NCBI RefSeq assembly: GCF_019753045.1
Contig: NZ_JAIELN010000005.1
Coordinates: 186,001 to 250,000 of the forward strand
Direction: 5' to 3'
DNA from: Hyphomicrobium sp.
GTDB taxonomy: Bacteria > Pseudomonadota > Alphaproteobacteria > Rhizobiales > Hyphomicrobiaceae
Length of the DNA stretch: 64,000 bases
In this document: positions 33,123 to 41,870 of the stretch, piece by piece
How the letters are laid out: every line of letters begins with the position of its first letter
Numbering within the stretch: position 1 is the first letter of the stretch
Made by a program: the position numbers and the translations under genes
The notes under the pieces: generated by a model
Databases searched by the model: none
The model's input: the letters and a program-made list of their open reading frames with translations, nothing else
What the model was told of the DNA's origin: nothing

Positions 33123-35039
33123 TTAGGGTGATGCCTTCACGGTCGAGCCGACGACGGCCGCTACGGCTTTTGAATCTTGGGGGCCAGGCTCGCGATCTGC
33201 CGGTTCGTCAGTCGTGCCTGGCGCATTCTCGATCTCATCAAGCCATTTGGCCGTCCGCTCGAAATCGGGGTCGGCCTTGAAGCGTTCGCTTGGAGCAAAG
33301 CCTTCGGCGCGGCTGATGGTCTGAGCGATCAGCTTGCGGAATTCGGGAACGTCGAAATACGAGGCGTGCACGAGTTCCTTCCAGGTGAAGTACGTGCTTA
33401 TCGCCGTGTCCGCGGTATGTGACGGAACCGCAAACCTGATCTGCCCGATGGCGCGGCGAAACTTGGCAATCGACTGGCTCGCTGCGGCATTGCTGTAATC
33501 CGTTATGAGGTCTGCGATGGTCGACGGAAGCCGCGGCAGGGATTTTTCGAGCCACATCGGGCGATCCAACGCGCCGATGGCAATTTCTCCTTCGGTGTCG
33601 TTGCCGTAAGCGGCGCGCTTCACCTCGGCATTGGTGATGCGGTTCAGGAACATGCTCGCGACAGCGCTGATGAACGTCGCGAACGCCTGAATGACGACCA
33701 TCAGTAGAAGCGCGACCACGCCCAAGATAACGGGGACGATAATCGCGGGAACAAACAGCGACCAGAACCAACGCTTCCGCCGATCCTGGAGGTCGGCGGC
33801 TCCGAGCGCCCATGATAGCTCGTCAGTCACGACATGAAGCAGGAGGCCGCTATTGGTGACGACGTCACGTCCGCCTCCACACAATGTGCCACCGTCACAC
33901 GGGCGTCCCCTCGATTCAAAGAAGCGCTTCTTGAAGCGCATGCCCCGCTCGATCGCGTCGAGGTTCGGATATTGGGTTTCAAGTTGCTGGCGCTTTTCGC
34001 GGTACTGCCGCCACGCCGCCTGGCGGTCCAGCGGCGTCTGCACGGCGCCCCCGCTTTCCGTCGTTACGGCTTCGCCATCACCTTTGTGCGCGACCATCAG
34101 CTGCTCGCGGAGCGCGCTCAATGCCGCTTCGGCCTCGGGAGACGCATTTGCGTCGTAGATTTCCGTCTTGAGCCATTCGGCTATGCCGACCATGGCCGGA
34201 GGCGACAGCAGAATGATAAAATAAATTACAGGCAGCGCGATGACGGACAGCAGCGTGATCGACGAGACGGCGAAGGATTTGTCAAAAAAATTCAGCCGCG
34301 CGTCAGGCAGCAGCGCGAGGCCTTGGATGGCTTCATCTTCAGGATGTGACAGCGGCAGCCAGCGCGACCCAAAACTGGTTTTGGCGCGCCGCGTGATCCT
34401 GGAATGATAATTCAGCAAGCTTCGGCTATCGAGCCAGTGCAGCGCTAAGTAGAAAACAAGCGCGGGCAGGCTAGCGAGAACGCCGGTTATAACCCATACA
34501 CGCGGGAAAGTTCTCCCGAAGACCGTCTGGTCGCCGCCGAGCTGGGACGCCAGGACGTATACGATGAACATCAAGAGCAACATCATCGACGCGACGAAGA
34601 TGACCTTGCGCATCAAACTCAGCCGCGTGAGAAGCCAAAGCTCTCGACGCAGCTTGAGAAACGGCGTGCCGACGGTAATCCAGCGCTTAAGGTTCGCGAG
34701 CGGCCTCTTGCGAGCGGCATTGTCGAGCAAGGCATCGGAAAGGATCGAGCCACCGTGGCTATGGCCAACGATGCAATAGGGCTCGCTCTTGGCTTCGAGC
34801 TCGCGCATTGTCTTCGTCAGCCGTTCGCCGGCGTCGCGCCGCTTCATTTCGCTGTTGTCACCGGCCCAGGGAAAGGGCAAGAAGTTCAGCTCGCCGTCAC
34901 GCGCGTCGATGAGAGCGCGCATATCGTTTTCGAAGACGCTGCCTTTTTCCCACCATTGCAACACAGGCGGAGGTTCGCCGTCGGAGCCCGCAGCTGTCGG
35001 GGCCGCGAACGTACCGTGTACCGCAATAATCGTTGCCAA
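33123..35039 (-). CDS. membrane-associated alpha/beta-hydrolase-like protein
   Basis: About 638 aa from a TTG start at 35039, chosen because a strong GGAGGAGGGG precedes MATIIAVHGTFAAP; the track's GTG start at 35186 adds 49 unlikely residues. The N-terminal part (about 1-130) looks like an alpha/beta hydrolase, with the HGTF oxyanion region and nucleophile elbow GHSHGGSIL. Several transmembrane helices follow (about 145-165, 180-200, 255-280 and 420-455), with a large soluble C-terminal half. Domains resembling a lipase fused to a membrane scaffold are known in uncharacterised proteins. Function unknown. Confidence 0.7.
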   Translation of the reverse strand: MATIIAVHGTFAAPTAAGSDGEPPPVLQWWEKGSVFENDMRALIDARDGELNFLPFPWAGDNSEMKRRDAGERLTKTMRELEAKSEPYCIVGHSHGGSILSDALLDNAARKRPLANLKRWITVGTPFLKLRRELWLLTRLSLMRKVIFVASMMLLLMFIVYVLASQLGGDQTVFGRTFPRVWVITGVLASLPALVFYLALHWLDSRSLLNYHSRITRRAKTSFGSRWLPLSHPEDEAIQGLALLPDARLNFFDKSFAVSSITLLSVIALPVIYFIILLSPPAMVGIAEWLKTEIYDANASPEAEAALSALREQLMVAHKGDGEAVTTESGGAVQTPLDRQAAWRQYREKRQQLETQYPNLDAIERGMRFKKRFFESRGRPCDGGTLCGGGRDVVTNSGLLLHVVTDELSWALGAADLQDRRKRWFWSLFVPAIIVPVILGVVALLLMVVIQAFATFISAVASMFLNRITNAEVKRAAYGNDTEGEIAIGALDRPMWLEKSLPRLPSTIADLITDYSNAAASQSIAKFRRAIGQIRFAVPSHTADTAISTYFTWKELVHASYFDVPEFRKLIAQTISRAEGFAPSERFKADPDFERTAKWLDEIENAPGTTDEPADREPGPQDSKAVAAVVGSTVKASP

Positions 35040-35501
35040 CGCCCCCTCCTCCGTCCCCGCTACGCAGTCCCCTGCGATCACGATTTGATCGCGTTCCGCG
35101 CTCGTTCGCTTTACGGGATTTTTATCTCGCGAAAAATAGTGCTCACATGCCGGATTGGCGGCGGATGATGCCCCATTGTATCCCACGCGGCATCACGGCG
35201 AGCTGCAATCACACCACGAATGCAGGCACCTGTGGCCTCAATGCACTCGTCTCTTTTGTGCAGGAGCGAAGTGCAGGGGCGATCTCAATGCAACTTCTGT
35301 CGTCGACGACTTAGTCTCTGTTCGAGAACAGCTGCGCCCAATGCGCCGTGATGGTTTGACGCGATTTGGAGGCCATCTCCCTCACATCCGATTTTCATCC
35401 CCCGATGAGAAGAGACTGCGACTGCTGAAACCTGTTTTCTTCACTGAGTATTTGCGTGCTGAACAACTTGCGCGATACAAAAACCAAGGAAAAGAAGTTC
35501 A
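35040..35501. other. divergent intergenic region
   Basis: About 460 bp between the hydrolase start and marR. The minus-strand frame stays open to 35186, which leaves a longer hydrolase possible. Otherwise I see no RNA gene, terminator or repeat. Promoters for the two divergent genes are expected; the AT-richer stretch just before marR (ATACAAAAACCAAGGAAAAG) includes its ribosome binding site. Confidence 0.5.
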
Positions 35502-35957
35502 ATGAGCCAACCGCCGTCTACCAATCCCCAGCGTTCCGTCATCCATCTTCTGCGCCGCGTCGATCAGTGCGCTGCCCAACTCTACTTGACCGAAAGCGCC
35601 GACAGCGATCTCACGCTCCGTCAGCTTGCGATCCTCACCGCGATTTCACGTCAAGAGAACCTGAGCCAGACTGATCTCGTCGCGATCACAGGCATTGACC
35701 GCTCTACGGTTGCAGGTATCGTCAGCCGCCTCATCCGTAAGGGCCTTCTGGAACGCAAGCGTTCGCCGCTCGATGGCCGCGCCTACTGCGTTCGTCTTTC
35801 CAAGCGCGGCGCAAAGGCCGTTTCCGGCGCCGACCGCCTCTACTCGCGGGTAGAAAAGAAACTTCTCGCGTCGGTTCCTGCTTCAGAAGCGACAAAGTTC
35901 GCCTCGACCCTCAGAACGATCCTCTCGGCGCACTCAGAAGACGGCGCATCTGCGTAG
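35502..35957 (+). CDS. MarR family transcriptional regulator
   Basis: A 151-aa winged-helix protein. The helix-turn-helix lies in LTLRQLAILTAISRQENLSQTDL and VAITGIDRSTVAGIVSRLIRKG, with the wing LERKRSPLDGRAYCVRLSKRG. The basic recognition helix and the Asp-Arg wing are standard MarR features. It starts with ATG after AAGGAAAAG. The next gene downstream, 129 bp on, encodes an AraC regulator on the same strand, so the two may form a small regulatory locus; the effector and targets are unknown. Confidence 0.92.
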   Translation: MSQPPSTNPQRSVIHLLRRVDQCAAQLYLTESADSDLTLRQLAILTAISRQENLSQTDLVAITGIDRSTVAGIVSRLIRKGLLERKRSPLDGRAYCVRLSKRGAKAVSGADRLYSRVEKKLLASVPASEATKFASTLRTILSAHSEDGASA

Positions 35958-35972
35958 TACTCTGAGTTTTTT
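35932..35972 (+). terminator. probable intrinsic terminator of marR
   Basis: ACTCAGA pairs with TCTGAGT across a 22-nt loop and is followed by TTTTTT. The left arm lies within the last codons of marR. The 7-bp AU-rich stem makes this only moderately strong. Confidence 0.5.
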
Positions 35973-36086
35973 CGCATTCACAAGGTCGCCGGCAATTCAT
36001 CCATAGAATGTCGGCGGCCAATCGAATTTGCAATTGACGTGTCGTGATTGCCACCTATCATCCAAAAGTGGTAGGGGACGAGAATT

Positions 36087-37088
36087 ATGTTGCGCACGCA
36101 GTTGGATTGGCCACATCCGTCGTCAGATGGGCTGGCCGAGTATTCCATTCACACATCCGATGTACACCCGCGGGACCGATTCCAGTATTGGTACGAGTCG
36201 AGCCGCCGTGTGTTGGGACCTTACGAGAACCGCCCGGATCAGCGGGCTGGTTTCGAAGGAGATTTGCGCTTTCTTCCGGTACCGGGGATGTCGCTCATCA
36301 TCTTCCGCTGCAATGGCATGCGAGCGTGGCGCACAGAACGTCAGGCCAACATCTTTGGCGATCTCGTTCATATCATCATGCCCCTCACCGGCACGGTGAA
36401 GCTTAGGCAGGACGGTCGCGAGGCGGAACTCCATACCGGAGACATCTGCCTCAGCGATGCCGGACGGGCGTCGACGTTCATTCAATCGCCGCATGCCCGT
36501 TGCCTTGTGGTTGAATTCCAGAGGCGCGAGTGCGAGGCTCGCCTCGGTCCGCTCAGCCGGTGGACGGCGCGTCGCATCGACGGCAATCAAGGCGGCGGTG
36601 CACTGGCTTCCGCATTTGCGCGACTTCTTCCCGACCAGATCTCCTTCATTAGCACACAAGCGCAGCCGGAGATCGCGCGGCAATTCCTCGATCTCGTCGC
36701 TTTGGCGGTGAAGGAAATGGAAGGCGTCGCTTTTGCTCACTCGTCGGCGCGGCTTGCTTCCTTGATGCGTCTCAAGGCCGTGGTCGAGTCCAACCTGACG
36801 AACAGCAACGTAACCTGCGAAGAACTCGCGACAGCAGCGGGCATTTCGGTTCGTTATGCCAATCAATTACTCGATGCGGAGCAAATTTCGCTGCAAAGGC
36901 TGTTGTTCAGCCAGCGCATAGAGAAATGCCAAGCGGCACTTGCGGATCCCGCCCAGGCGCATCGGCAGATCAGCGATATCGCGTACTCATGGGGCTTCGG
37001 TGACGTCTCGCACTTCGGGCGCCTCTTCAAGGCGATGACCGGTATGACGCCTCGCGAATACAGGAAGCTCAATATCCTCGGTCGTTGA
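36087..37088 (+). CDS. AraC family transcriptional regulator
   Basis: A 333-aa regulator. The N-terminal half (about 20-190) is an AraC-binding-like/cupin domain with VHIIMPLTGTVKLRQDGREAEL, as in the AraC-binding-2 regulators of catabolic and stress genes. The C-terminal double helix-turn-helix (about 230-330) has CEELATAAGISVRYANQLLD and HRQISDIAYSWGFGDVSHFG, then FKAMTGMTPREYRK, all classical. No metabolic gene is divergent, so the target is not visible in the window; autoregulation or control of the adjacent marR are possibilities. Confidence 0.92.
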   Translation: MLRTQLDWPHPSSDGLAEYSIHTSDVHPRDRFQYWYESSRRVLGPYENRPDQRAGFEGDLRFLPVPGMSLIIFRCNGMRAWRTERQANIFGDLVHIIMPLTGTVKLRQDGREAELHTGDICLSDAGRASTFIQSPHARCLVVEFQRRECEARLGPLSRWTARRIDGNQGGGALASAFARLLPDQISFISTQAQPEIARQFLDLVALAVKEMEGVAFAHSSARLASLMRLKAVVESNLTNSNVTCEELATAAGISVRYANQLLDAEQISLQRLLFSQRIEKCQAALADPAQAHRQISDIAYSWGFGDVSHFGRLFKAMTGMTPREYRKLNILGR

Positions 37089-37255
37089 CGAAATCTGAAC
37101 GAAATTCTGGTACGAGATGTGGCTTGCGGAACCTTCCGCGGGCCAATTTACTTTTGTTTGGTCCCCGAGACCATCTGTGGTCAAAATTTCCATCTATAGA
37201 AGTGAAGATTGCGCGCGGGCGCATTGTAAAGGGTAACAGCCGGTAGGATCCCGTC

Positions 37256-38449
37256 TTGAGCGTGCAACAGGAATTGTTAGCCCGTGCCATGGCGCTTCGA
37301 TCCAAGGCCGCGCGCAAGGCACATAGCCTTGCCGTTCGGTATTCGATCACGCTCAGCCGCGTCGTCTTCTTCGGGCTCTTACTCCTTCCACTGCTCGAGC
37401 CCAACAGCTTCTACATCATCCGTGCCGGCCGCGTGAGCCTGCCCGCCGAGCAGGAGTTGCATGCACGATCAGAAGTTAAACCCATAGCGCCTGCGGTTGC
37501 ACCTGGCGTCACCGCCGAAGCGGAGGCACCTTCGGCGACGGCCGCCGGCGAGCCGCCATCGGCGAAGACAACCGACAGTAAAGGCCCGGAGTTACCGGCG
37601 ACCGATACACCTGCTCCGTTGCAGCCGCTGAAGCCGGGCGATCCGCAGGCTGCTCCGGCTAAGCCGCTGCCACCTTCGAAACAGGCCGCGTTGCCGTGGA
37701 CGGATGCGGAGATCGCGGCTGCGAAAGCCGAATGCGCGCAGCTTCTCGCAAACGTCACGGTCGTTTCGGAAGAACTTCCGCCGGCCCGCGAAGGAATTTG
37801 CGGCGCGCCGGCGCCTCGCGAACTCAGGAGTGTCGGCGAGAGCAAAGTGAAGATCGAGCCGCCTGCAACGCTCAATTGTCCGATGATCGCGGGCCTCAGC
37901 ACTTGGATCACCGATAAGCTGCAGCCCGCGGCTCAAAAAAGCTTCGGCTCGCCCGTCACGCGCGTAATTGCGGAATCCTACTCATGCCGGAATCGGTATG
38001 GCCTCGCACGGGCGCCGCTCAGCGAGCATGCGTTGATGGATGCGGTCGACATATCGGCGTTCGTGCTCGCCGACGGAAGGATCATCCGCATTTCCAAGGG
38101 ATGGGGCCCGACAGCAGGCGACCTGAAGCGGGCCGCTGACAAATCCAGCGAGGCGCCCGCCGACGAGAAGATCAAAGGCAGCAAGATCCTTGTATCGGCG
38201 TCCAAGCTCGGCGCTCACGACCTCGCGAAACAGGGCGAAGCAAAAAAGGGCGAAGACAAGCCGAAATCGGAGGAAGCCGAGAAGGAAGCCGCGGCGAAAC
38301 TCGCGTCGTCAACGTTCCTTCGTCAAGCGCACGATGACGCCTGCGATATTTTCGGCACCGTACTCGGGCCGGAAACCAATGATGCGCATCGCGATCATTT
38401 TCATCTCGATATGAAAGTCCGGAAATCCCAGCGCGGGCTCTGTCAGTAA
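37256..38449 (+). CDS. extensin-like family protein
   Basis: A 397-aa envelope protein starting at TTG (AGGA upstream) or ATG 37289. A transmembrane/signal anchor (VVFFGLLLLPLLEP, about residues 33-46) is followed by an Ala/Pro/Thr-rich linker (about 60-140) and an extensin-like C-terminal domain (about 160-397): CPMIAGLSTWITDKLQPAAQ, SYSCRNRYGLARAPLSEHAL and the metalloprotease-like AHRDHFHLDM with SEHA and D-H residues. A Lys/Glu-rich insertion (GEAKKGEDKPKSEEAEKEAA) interrupts the domain and is unusual. The domain resembles LAS/D-Ala-D-Ala carboxypeptidase folds, so a peptidoglycan role is a reasonable inference. Confidence 0.87.
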   Translation: MSVQQELLARAMALRSKAARKAHSLAVRYSITLSRVVFFGLLLLPLLEPNSFYIIRAGRVSLPAEQELHARSEVKPIAPAVAPGVTAEAEAPSATAAGEPPSAKTTDSKGPELPATDTPAPLQPLKPGDPQAAPAKPLPPSKQAALPWTDAEIAAAKAECAQLLANVTVVSEELPPAREGICGAPAPRELRSVGESKVKIEPPATLNCPMIAGLSTWITDKLQPAAQKSFGSPVTRVIAESYSCRNRYGLARAPLSEHALMDAVDISAFVLADGRIIRISKGWGPTAGDLKRAADKSSEAPADEKIKGSKILVSASKLGAHDLAKQGEAKKGEDKPKSEEAEKEAAAKLASSTFLRQAHDDACDIFGTVLGPETNDAHRDHFHLDMKVRKSQRGLCQ

Positions 38450-38492
38450 CTCCGCCTGTAAGACCACATGTGGCCGTCGCCGGGTATCACGC

Positions 38493-41400
38493 TCAGATTT
38501 TCAAAGCGATGAGATCCATCGAACTGCGATGGCGATCGCCGATGTCGTACTCGGCGAATTTGAAGCCTTGCGACTCGAGCAACTTGACGAGCCTCGCGCG
38601 CGTGAAGTGATGATAGCGCTCGATCTCAGCCCAATAGGGGTTTGTTCCCGTCGCATCGAGCGCTCGCCACACAATCGAATCCATGTTGAGCGATGAGATG
38701 AAAAGCGCGCCTCCGCGCTTCATCATCCTGTTGACGAGGCCGAGCGTTGTTGCCGGAAATGGCGTGCGGTCCAGGACGTCGACCATGCTGACGACGCTAA
38801 AGCGGTCCTCGGCGGCGAGGGATTCCAGATCGCGGTGCGCCTCGTATCCGAACTTTTTGAGCTTCGCGACGCTCTCTTCGCTTGCGTCAATTCCGGCCGG
38901 GGAAAATCCCCATTCTGCGGCCGTGAAAAGGAGCGACGCGTTGCCGAACCCGACGTCGAGCCAATCTCCTGACGGCACATGGCGCGCGACGCGGGCGACG
39001 ATTTTCGCCGAGATCTTGCGTTGATTTTCGGCGTCCTTTCCGACTTTCTGTTCGGTCCTGGCCGCCGGATAGACGATCTCGTGACCTTCCGGTGTCAGAT
39101 AGCCTTCGGTGAAGACGTGTGCACAGGATCCGCAACGACACCATTTCAGCATCGGCGGAAGCATCGAATTGTAAGCTGGGTCGTTCGTTATTCGCGCTTC
39201 ATTCGCGCGCGCAATCTCGTGACCTTCGCAAAGCGGGCAGGCATCGTAGATTGCCCGCGGACCTTGCGGCTTCGGCTTGATCGCTTGCACTGTCGGCGGA
39301 ACGCTCGTCTGTTCGACAACCGCAAAGGCCTGAGGGGCTTGGCCCAATCGCATGATTTCCACCATCTTCTCAAAGGATGCTTCGAGGTTGCGTGCATAGC
39401 GCGTGGAATCGAATAACGGCGCGGTATCTCTCATCGATATGAGCTTGCGCCGGATCCGGTCGAGCTCGCCCTTGTCGCGCGCGAGTTCAATCGCGAGGTC
39501 GGTGTAGGCATCGAGGTCGGTGGTGATCAGTTCGGGAAGTCCCATCGCGGAGAGGAGACTCCCGGCGACGCGTCCGGAAAACGTTTCGCCGAGGCACGTC
39601 AGAACAGGCAAGCCGACCCAGAGAGCGTCGCTCGTCGTCGTGTGCGCGTTACAAGGGAGCGCATCCAAGAAGAGATCGGCGAGGCGCTGCCGCGCGAGGT
39701 GCTTTGGAATCGACGTGCGGTTGGCAAAAACGAGACGACCCGGATCGACGCCGCGGCTGGTTGCCTCTCGCCTCAAATTGTTGGCGCAGGTCTCGTTCGG
39801 CACGAGCAGCCAAAGCACTGAGCCCGGCACCTGCCTGAGCACGTGCATCCAGACGTCGAACATCGTCGGATTGAGCTTGTAGCTGTTATTGAATGAACAG
39901 AATACGAAGGCATCCTCCGGCAACCCGCAATCGGCGCGCGTCACCGGCTCATCCGAGATCTTCCGCTGGCGGTCGTTCGGCTGATAGGTATTCGGAAGAT
40001 GGACGATTTTCTCCGAATAGTCCGGCTGGTGCTCCATCGGCGCGACGATGGCATCGGCAAGAATGTAATCGATGAAATCGGCGCCCATCGTCGCGGGATA
40101 TCCTAAGTAATTCACCTGGATCGGCGCGGGGCGATAGCTCGGAATTTCCGAGCGGGCGTCTTTCGTATATCCCTTGAGGTCAATGAGGATGTCGATCGCA
40201 TCGGCATTGATCACTGCCGCGGCATCGCGGCTCGTCATCTCGCCGATTTTTCTGACGTGCTCAAATGCCTTCAGCAGGCGCTGGCGCATCGCGCTGCCAT
40301 CTTCCGGGCTGAAGCAGTAGCCGAAGATCTCGAAACGGTCGTGGTCCAGCTTTTCCAAGACTTCGGCGAACAGCATGGCGGTTGCGTGCTCGAAGAAATC
40401 GTTGGAGAGAAAGCCGAGCCGAATTCGGCGGCCCCGTCCGAGACTGTTCTGATAGGATGCGAACCGAAGCTGCTGCGGAACGGCGATCGGCTTGATGTAG
40501 TTGCGGGCCGCTTTCAGTTGGTCGTCTCGCGTAGACCACAGCGAAATCAGCGGGAACGGCGAGATATGCATCGGCTTCGTTCGGAAGTTTTCGAGGCAAT
40601 AACTTCCCTCTTCGTCGACGCCGTACCAATCACATTGAAAATGGAGCAGGTTCAAATATTCGAACCGGTTGACGAAAGCCTCGGGCGCGCATTCGAGGCA
40701 TTTTCGGAAGGCTAAGTCCGCCTCTTCGTACCGCTCACATATTTTGTGCGTGATCGCGAGATTGTAATGCGCTTGCGCAGAAGTCGGGTCTAGCTTGATC
40801 GCGTGCTCGAGCGCCTGAACGGCGCCCGCTTCCATCTTCAAGGCGCGCAGCACGCCGCCGACGGCGGTGTATGCGTCAGCCCGTTGAGGATCGATCGCGA
40901 GGCCGGCCTGGTAACTTGCAAGGGCTTCCTCCAAATTGCCGCGTGCTTCGAGTGCAAGGGCAAGGTTGAAGACGTAGTCCGCATTATCCGGATTCGCCGC
41001 AACGGCGCGCCGGCAAAGTTCTATCGCTTCGTCGTACCGCCGGTCCTGGCGAAGAAACAAAGCGAGTTCGTCAAGGCGCTTCGCAAGCTCATCGCTGCTC
41101 TTCGATTCTGCTTCGATTTCCGCTGCAATCAACGCCACGGGGCGTGTCATCGCCGATATTCGGCGGTCGAGAACGCGTGCTTCCGCGAAGTCCGGATCGA
41201 GCTGGAGGGCCTGCCTGCAGCGCGCCGCCGCCGCTTCCGGCTGGCCGGACTTCAGCATCAGATTGCCGAGCCGCACGAGCACGGCGGGCTGATCGGGCTT
41301 CAGCTCGAGCGCTTTGACATAGGTCGATATCGCCTCGGTTTCGTTCTCAACCACCGTGAGGAGGTTGCCCAACACCGTGTGGACCTCAGCGTTACGAGGC

Positions 41401-41768
41401 TGCAAAGCGAGGCACTCGCGGCAGGCGGCGATTGCCTCATGGGACCGGCGCATTTCGCCGAGGATGATCGCGAGGTTGAGCCACGCCTCGTGGTAATTTG
41501 GCTGATTGGCGACGCTCTCGCGGATGTATTCGACCGCATCATGCGTTTCCTGCCGCTTATACGCGATGAGGCCCATGTGGTGCAGGCTTGGAGCATGGGT
41601 GGGCAGACGGGAGAGCACGCGCCGATGCGCAACTTCCGATTCGGCCAAGCGGCCGTTTTTGAGATGATCAACTGCCTGATGATAATCGCGTGCGATATCG
41701 GGCTCGCCGGTGCGTTGAGGAATGCTCCGTGACGTCGCCTGCGCAAGCCGCCGATCTCTTCGATTCAT
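38493..41768 (-). CDS. TPR - GT41 (OGT/SPINDLY-like) - methyltransferase fusion protein
   Basis: A 1091-aa cytoplasmic protein with three parts. Residues about 30-390 are tetratricopeptide repeats (for example PDQPAVLVRLGNLMLKSGQP). Residues about 440-830 form the GT41 catalytic region: RIRLGFLSNDFFEHA, DIDILIDLKGYTKDAR, YLGYPATMGADFIDY, LRQVPGSVLWLLVP and the UDP-site block ALPCNAHTTTSDALWVGLP. Residues about 855-1091 carry a zinc-knuckle-like CPLCEG...CRCGSCAHVF, then a class I SAM methyltransferase (DWLDVGFGNASLLFTAAEWG). Stand-alone bacterial GT41 enzymes exist; the C-terminal methyltransferase makes this one unusual. Protein O-GlcNAcylation or glycan modification are inferred possibilities. 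Confidence 0.87.
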   Translation of the reverse strand: MNRRDRRLAQATSRSIPQRTGEPDIARDYHQAVDHLKNGRLAESEVAHRRVLSRLPTHAPSLHHMGLIAYKRQETHDAVEYIRESVANQPNYHEAWLNLAIILGEMRRSHEAIAACRECLALQPRNAEVHTVLGNLLTVVENETEAISTYVKALELKPDQPAVLVRLGNLMLKSGQPEAAAARCRQALQLDPDFAEARVLDRRISAMTRPVALIAAEIEAESKSSDELAKRLDELALFLRQDRRYDEAIELCRRAVAANPDNADYVFNLALALEARGNLEEALASYQAGLAIDPQRADAYTAVGGVLRALKMEAGAVQALEHAIKLDPTSAQAHYNLAITHKICERYEEADLAFRKCLECAPEAFVNRFEYLNLLHFQCDWYGVDEEGSYCLENFRTKPMHISPFPLISLWSTRDDQLKAARNYIKPIAVPQQLRFASYQNSLGRGRRIRLGFLSNDFFEHATAMLFAEVLEKLDHDRFEIFGYCFSPEDGSAMRQRLLKAFEHVRKIGEMTSRDAAAVINADAIDILIDLKGYTKDARSEIPSYRPAPIQVNYLGYPATMGADFIDYILADAIVAPMEHQPDYSEKIVHLPNTYQPNDRQRKISDEPVTRADCGLPEDAFVFCSFNNSYKLNPTMFDVWMHVLRQVPGSVLWLLVPNETCANNLRREATSRGVDPGRLVFANRTSIPKHLARQRLADLFLDALPCNAHTTTSDALWVGLPVLTCLGETFSGRVAGSLLSAMGLPELITTDLDAYTDLAIELARDKGELDRIRRKLISMRDTAPLFDSTRYARNLEASFEKMVEIMRLGQAPQAFAVVEQTSVPPTVQAIKPKPQGPRAIYDACPLCEGHEIARANEARITNDPAYNSMLPPMLKWCRCGSCAHVFTEGYLTPEGHEIVYPAARTEQKVGKDAENQRKISAKIVARVARHVPSGDWLDVGFGNASLLFTAAEWGFSPAGIDASEESVAKLKKFGYEAHRDLESLAAEDRFSVVSMVDVLDRTPFPATTLGLVNRMMKRGGALFISSLNMDSIVWRALDATGTNPYWAEIERYHHFTRARLVKLLESQGFKFAEYDIGDRHRSSMDLIALKI

Positions 41769-41797
41769 GTCGCAGTCCCGATTCGCGTTCGCCGATG

Positions 41798-41829
41798 AAA
41801 AAACGCCGGAGTCTGTTCTGACTCCGGCG
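41798..41829 (-). terminator. intrinsic terminator of the efflux operon
   Basis: On the minus strand CGCCGGAGTC, AGAACA loop, GACTCCGGCG is a perfect 10-bp stem followed by TTTTTT. It lies 42 bp after the RND permease stop and just ahead of the glycosyltransferase gene, ending the efflux transcript and separating the two units. Confidence 0.9.
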
Positions 41830-41870
41830 TCCTGTGCGAGGCTTGCGGGTACCCGAAAGGCGGCTTGCGC

